A stretch of 64,000 nucleotides of DNA from Plantago ovata (taxonomy: Eukaryota > Streptophyta > Magnoliopsida > Lamiales > Plantaginaceae). The first letter of the stretch is position 1. Every line of letters starts with the position of its first letter. A model generated the notes under the pieces. That model saw only the letters and a program-made list of their open reading frames with translations, did no database searches and had not been told where the DNA came from. Position numbers and translations under genes: made by a program. Shown here in pieces: positions 61,285 through 64,000 of the stretch. The DNA is taken from NCBI GenBank assembly GCA_028274465.1, contig CM051455.1, positions 125,895,462 to 125,959,461 on the forward strand, written 5' to 3'.

Positions 61285-61640
61285 CAAAAAAACGTATAAC
61301 CAAAATACCAATATAGGAATAAATTATTGAGTGAACACTAACAATAAAAATTAACAAGGAGAACACTTCGCACGTGTAGCGTAACAAAAAAACGTATAAC
61401 CACAATAACAATATAGGAAAAAATTATTGAGTGAACATTAACAAAAAAAAAAGTTTAACAATACGCTTCGGTGTAGTGTGCGACAAAATTTAACAAGGAG
61501 AACGCTTCGCAAGTTTAGCGTCTCAAAAAAAAGTATAACAACAATAACAATATAGGAATAAATTATTGAGTGAACATTAACAAAAAAAGTTTAACAAGGA
61601 GAACGCTTCGCACGTGCTCGTGTAGCGTGTGACACAAAAA
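61285..61640. repeat. Three diverged ~110-bp tandem units
   Basis: Each unit has AACAATATAGGAA, AAATTATTGAGTGAACA and AACAAGGAGAACGCTTCGCA with CACGTG or related words. The array abuts the truncated start of the LINE. Confidence 0.7.
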
Positions 61641-63945
61641 AACTCTTCTTTTTGCGGATGTCACGATGATATTTAGCGAAGCTACAAGCGATGGTGCCTT
61701 GATAATTATGGATATTTTGCAGGTGTATAGCTTTGGATCGGGTCAACAGATTAATTTGGAGAAATCCAATGTAGTTTTCAGCCGGAATGTTACTGATGAG
61801 GTCAAAAATAATATTCAGGGGGTCTTAAATGTTCAGATTGTTGATAAACATGAAAAATATTTGGGGCTCCCTACTTGTATGGGGAGGAATAAAAAGGAGG
61901 TGTTTTGTTGGTTACAGGAAAAAGTGTGGAAAAAAGTACAATCTTTTGATAGAAAACTCCTCTCTAAAGCGGGGAAAGACACATTAATAAAAGTTGTACT
62001 CCAATCTATCCCTACCTATGTAATGTCTTGTTTTAAACTCCCTGATGGCTTACTTCGTGACATTGAATCAGTAAGTGTAGGTTATTGGTGGAATGATGGA
62101 GAAAAAAGTAAGATGCATTGGGTTGTTTGGGAGTCTCTTTGTAAGAGCAAACGGGATGGGGGGATTGGTTTTAGGGATCTCTGTGCTTTTAATCAAGCTT
62201 TGCAGGGTAAACAGTTATGGCGTGTTTTAACTGAGCCAACTCCCTCCTAAGCCTGGTTTTTAAAGCTAGATACTTCCCCAGTCCGACCTTCTTAATGCAG
62301 CCCCAAAATCAAACGCATCGTTTACTTGGAAAAGTATCCTTTATGCGAGAGATTTGGTTAAGGAAGGGCTTCGTTGGAGAGTAGGGGATGGGGAAAGTAT
62401 TGACATATGAGAGGATAAATGGGTACCGGGCTATAGCTCTTTCAAAATTAAAATGCCTGACATTCACCATGAAGTACCACTTAAAGTTTCCTCTTTAATT
62501 CATCCTACTAATCATGTCTGGGATATTACTATTCTTAATTATTTGTTTTGGCAGGATGATATACAGGAGATCCTAAAAATCCCCTTGGCGGAAGTGCATT
62601 CGCTGGACATAAGAGTGTGGCATTACACTCGTCATGGAAATTATATTGTGAGCTCTGCTTACCACCTTGCCATGGCTGTCAGGAAACAAAAATTGGAGGC
62701 CCAGAATGGTTCTTGATCCACCGCGACAGCGGGTCAATTGCAGTTTTAGTCCTCTAAGTCTAGGTCCACTTCGGTTTTGGTCCTCAGTTTCATCGAATTG
62801 GCGAATTCAGTTCCCAAATCGTATAATTCACAGTATAAACGTCATAATTCACCCTAATTCACCGTATTTTGCACTAGTTCTTCGCCAACTCATTGCCAAT
62901 AATGAGATTTTAATTTTTTTTACATATTAATTAAGAAAAAAAGGTCAAGAAAAATTCTCCGGCGGCAGCCCAGGTTCATCGTTTTACTGTATTTTCTTCT
63001 TCGTTTTCATAAATCATAGTATGTCATATAACTTACTCGTTTGCAACATTCCATTCCTTTTTATTAACAATTGCTTGCCCTGTATGTAAACTAATTATGA
63101 AGCTGAAACTGGATCGATTTGTTTCTTCTATTTTGTGATGATTTTGCTTGTCCAATTCAATCAATGGTGTTCTGTTTTCTTTTCTTTTTTTTATTCCTGA
63201 TTTTAGAATGCTTCTCATTATTTATAAGTGATTATGAGATTATGAGAATCTAAAGTTGATATGGAGTAGTCCGCGATCTACTCCGCCATTGTTGGGCGGA
63301 GCAGCCTTGCTCCACCACTATTTGGGCGGAGCACGGCGGCTCAGCAATCAACTTAAGTTTTTTTCTTTCTTTTTTTGGTTTTTGAAAGTTTCTAAAATTA
63401 TTTTAATCTATAAACTCAATTAATACTTTTTAAAATTATTGTTAGAAATTTTAAATTACAATGTTATATTTTATAAAAGAAAATTATATTAGAACGAATA
63501 GACATCCAACATGTGTCTGTATAGGACCGTATAGCAAGCGCATAGGACCAAAATCGAAGAGGACCTGACTTAGGGGACTAAAAATGCAATTGACCCCGCG
63601 ACAGCTGACAATTGGAACTCGATATGGAAATTGCCTGTACCAGGCAAAATCAGACACTTCCTATGGAGAATGGCTCACAACTAGCTCCCAACAACAGCTG
63701 AATTACAGAGAAGGCACTGCGATGTTGCTAACATTTGCACAATATGTGGAGAGGAGAATGAGAAAGCTTTGCACCTGTTTAGAGATTGCCATTTTGCACG
63801 CGTGTACTGGGGTTTGGCCAATATTCCAGTTGCAGCTCTGAGCTTCAATGCGTCGACGAGATGGGACTGGATTAAAGGAGTGCACCTCAGACTTGTGGAG
63901 AAGGATTTTGTGATGTTTGTAGTATCATGTTGGAGCATATGGTAT
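61640..63945 (+). mobile_element. L1-type LINE, 5'-truncated, with nested insertions
   Basis: It begins in the RT domain near the active site (L-F-F-A-D-V where FADD is usual, about 61651), continues through the RT C-terminus (GSGQQINLEKSNVVFS, YLGLPTCMGRNKKEV, AGKDTLIKVVLQSIP, KSKRDGGIGFRDL) and a zf-RVT zinc-finger region (VWHYTRHGNYIVSSAYHLA before the insert; C-T-I-C-G-E-E-N-E, LHLFRDCHFAR after it). Stops and frame changes lie at about 62248-62450. A Mutator-like element splits the zf-RVT part, and an LTR cuts the end before RNase H. Non-functional. Confidence 0.85.
62731..63596. mobile_element. Mutator-like non-autonomous element, second copy
   Basis: 866 bp with ends GGGTCAATTGCAGTTTTAG and (reversed) GGGTCAATTGCATTTTTAG, and an exact 9-bp duplication CGCGACAGC at 62722-62730 and 63597-63605 inside the LINE. 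It shares both ends and the GAATTGGCGAATTCAGT block with 47789-57589. It has only a few GGCGGAGCA units (63280-63345) where the other copy has about twenty. Confidence 0.92.
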
Positions 63946-64000
63946 TGATGAACGTGTATTTTACACCTTCATTCGAGTCTTTTTTCACCTATTTTAGCTA
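63946..64000 (+). repeat. Start of another Athila-like LTR
   Basis: TGATGAACGTGTATTTTACA and following bases match the start of the LTRs of element D. It is inserted in the LINE and continues past the window. Confidence 0.85.

Overview
This is nuclear DNA of a flowering plant, probably a eudicot; I cannot name the species. The evidence is GT-AG introns in two plant cell-wall genes, tRNA-Asp-primed Athila-like Ty3/Gypsy elements, a Cassandra element carrying 5S rRNA-like sequence, Stowaway-like MITEs, tRNA-derived SINEs and a CACTA transposon. A 100-N scaffold gap lies at 12729-12828. Most of the window is transposable elements, many inserted inside one another.

Left nest (1-26210). A diverged ~42-bp satellite received a minus-strand Ty1/Copia element (22412-26210 visible). 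That element received plus-strand Athila-like element B, seen as 965-2447, 11958-12125 and 19532-22411. B in turn received three relatives: X (its LTR ends at 964 and carries a SINE), A (2448-11957, with RT, RNase H and integrase domains) and C (12126-19531, with gag-protease and a second ORF but no pol). C entered in minus orientation by its termini, yet its interior reads plus; the scaffold gap and a microhomology junction mark the two switch points. Flanking duplications support A and C as insertions.

Middle (26211-47353). This holds satellite, Cassandra (26282-27077), a CACTA element with one complete four-exon TNP2 gene (28204-33746), a decayed hAT-like element, Stowaway-like MITEs, SINEs, LINE and Copia remnants, and a 180-bp (AT)n run. 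One host gene is here: a two-exon GH17/X8 beta-1,3-glucanase-like gene (37451-39268) whose two catalytic glutamates are replaced.

Right (47354-64000). A seven-exon GH10 xylanase gene with a CBM22-like module (59920-57596, minus strand) keeps both catalytic glutamates. A Mutator-like non-autonomous element (47789-57589) inserted exactly over its stop codon; the 9-bp target duplication restores TAG, but the old 3' flank now lies about 10 kb away. Athila-like element D (47959-56952) sits inside that Mutator element, and a later rearrangement duplicated 605 bp of flank and left a solo-type LTR. A 5'-truncated L1 LINE (61640-63945) carries a second copy of the Mutator family with its own 9-bp duplication and is cut at the right edge by another Athila-like LTR (63946 onward).

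The most unusual points are the pol-less Athila-like elements B/C/D, which share LTR, primer site and 3' region with pol-bearing A (a possible two-part mobilisation system); short GC-rich palindrome arrays in the Gypsy and Mutator elements; paired hairpins carrying internal polypurine-tract copies; the stop-codon insertion; and the GH17 pseudoenzyme.
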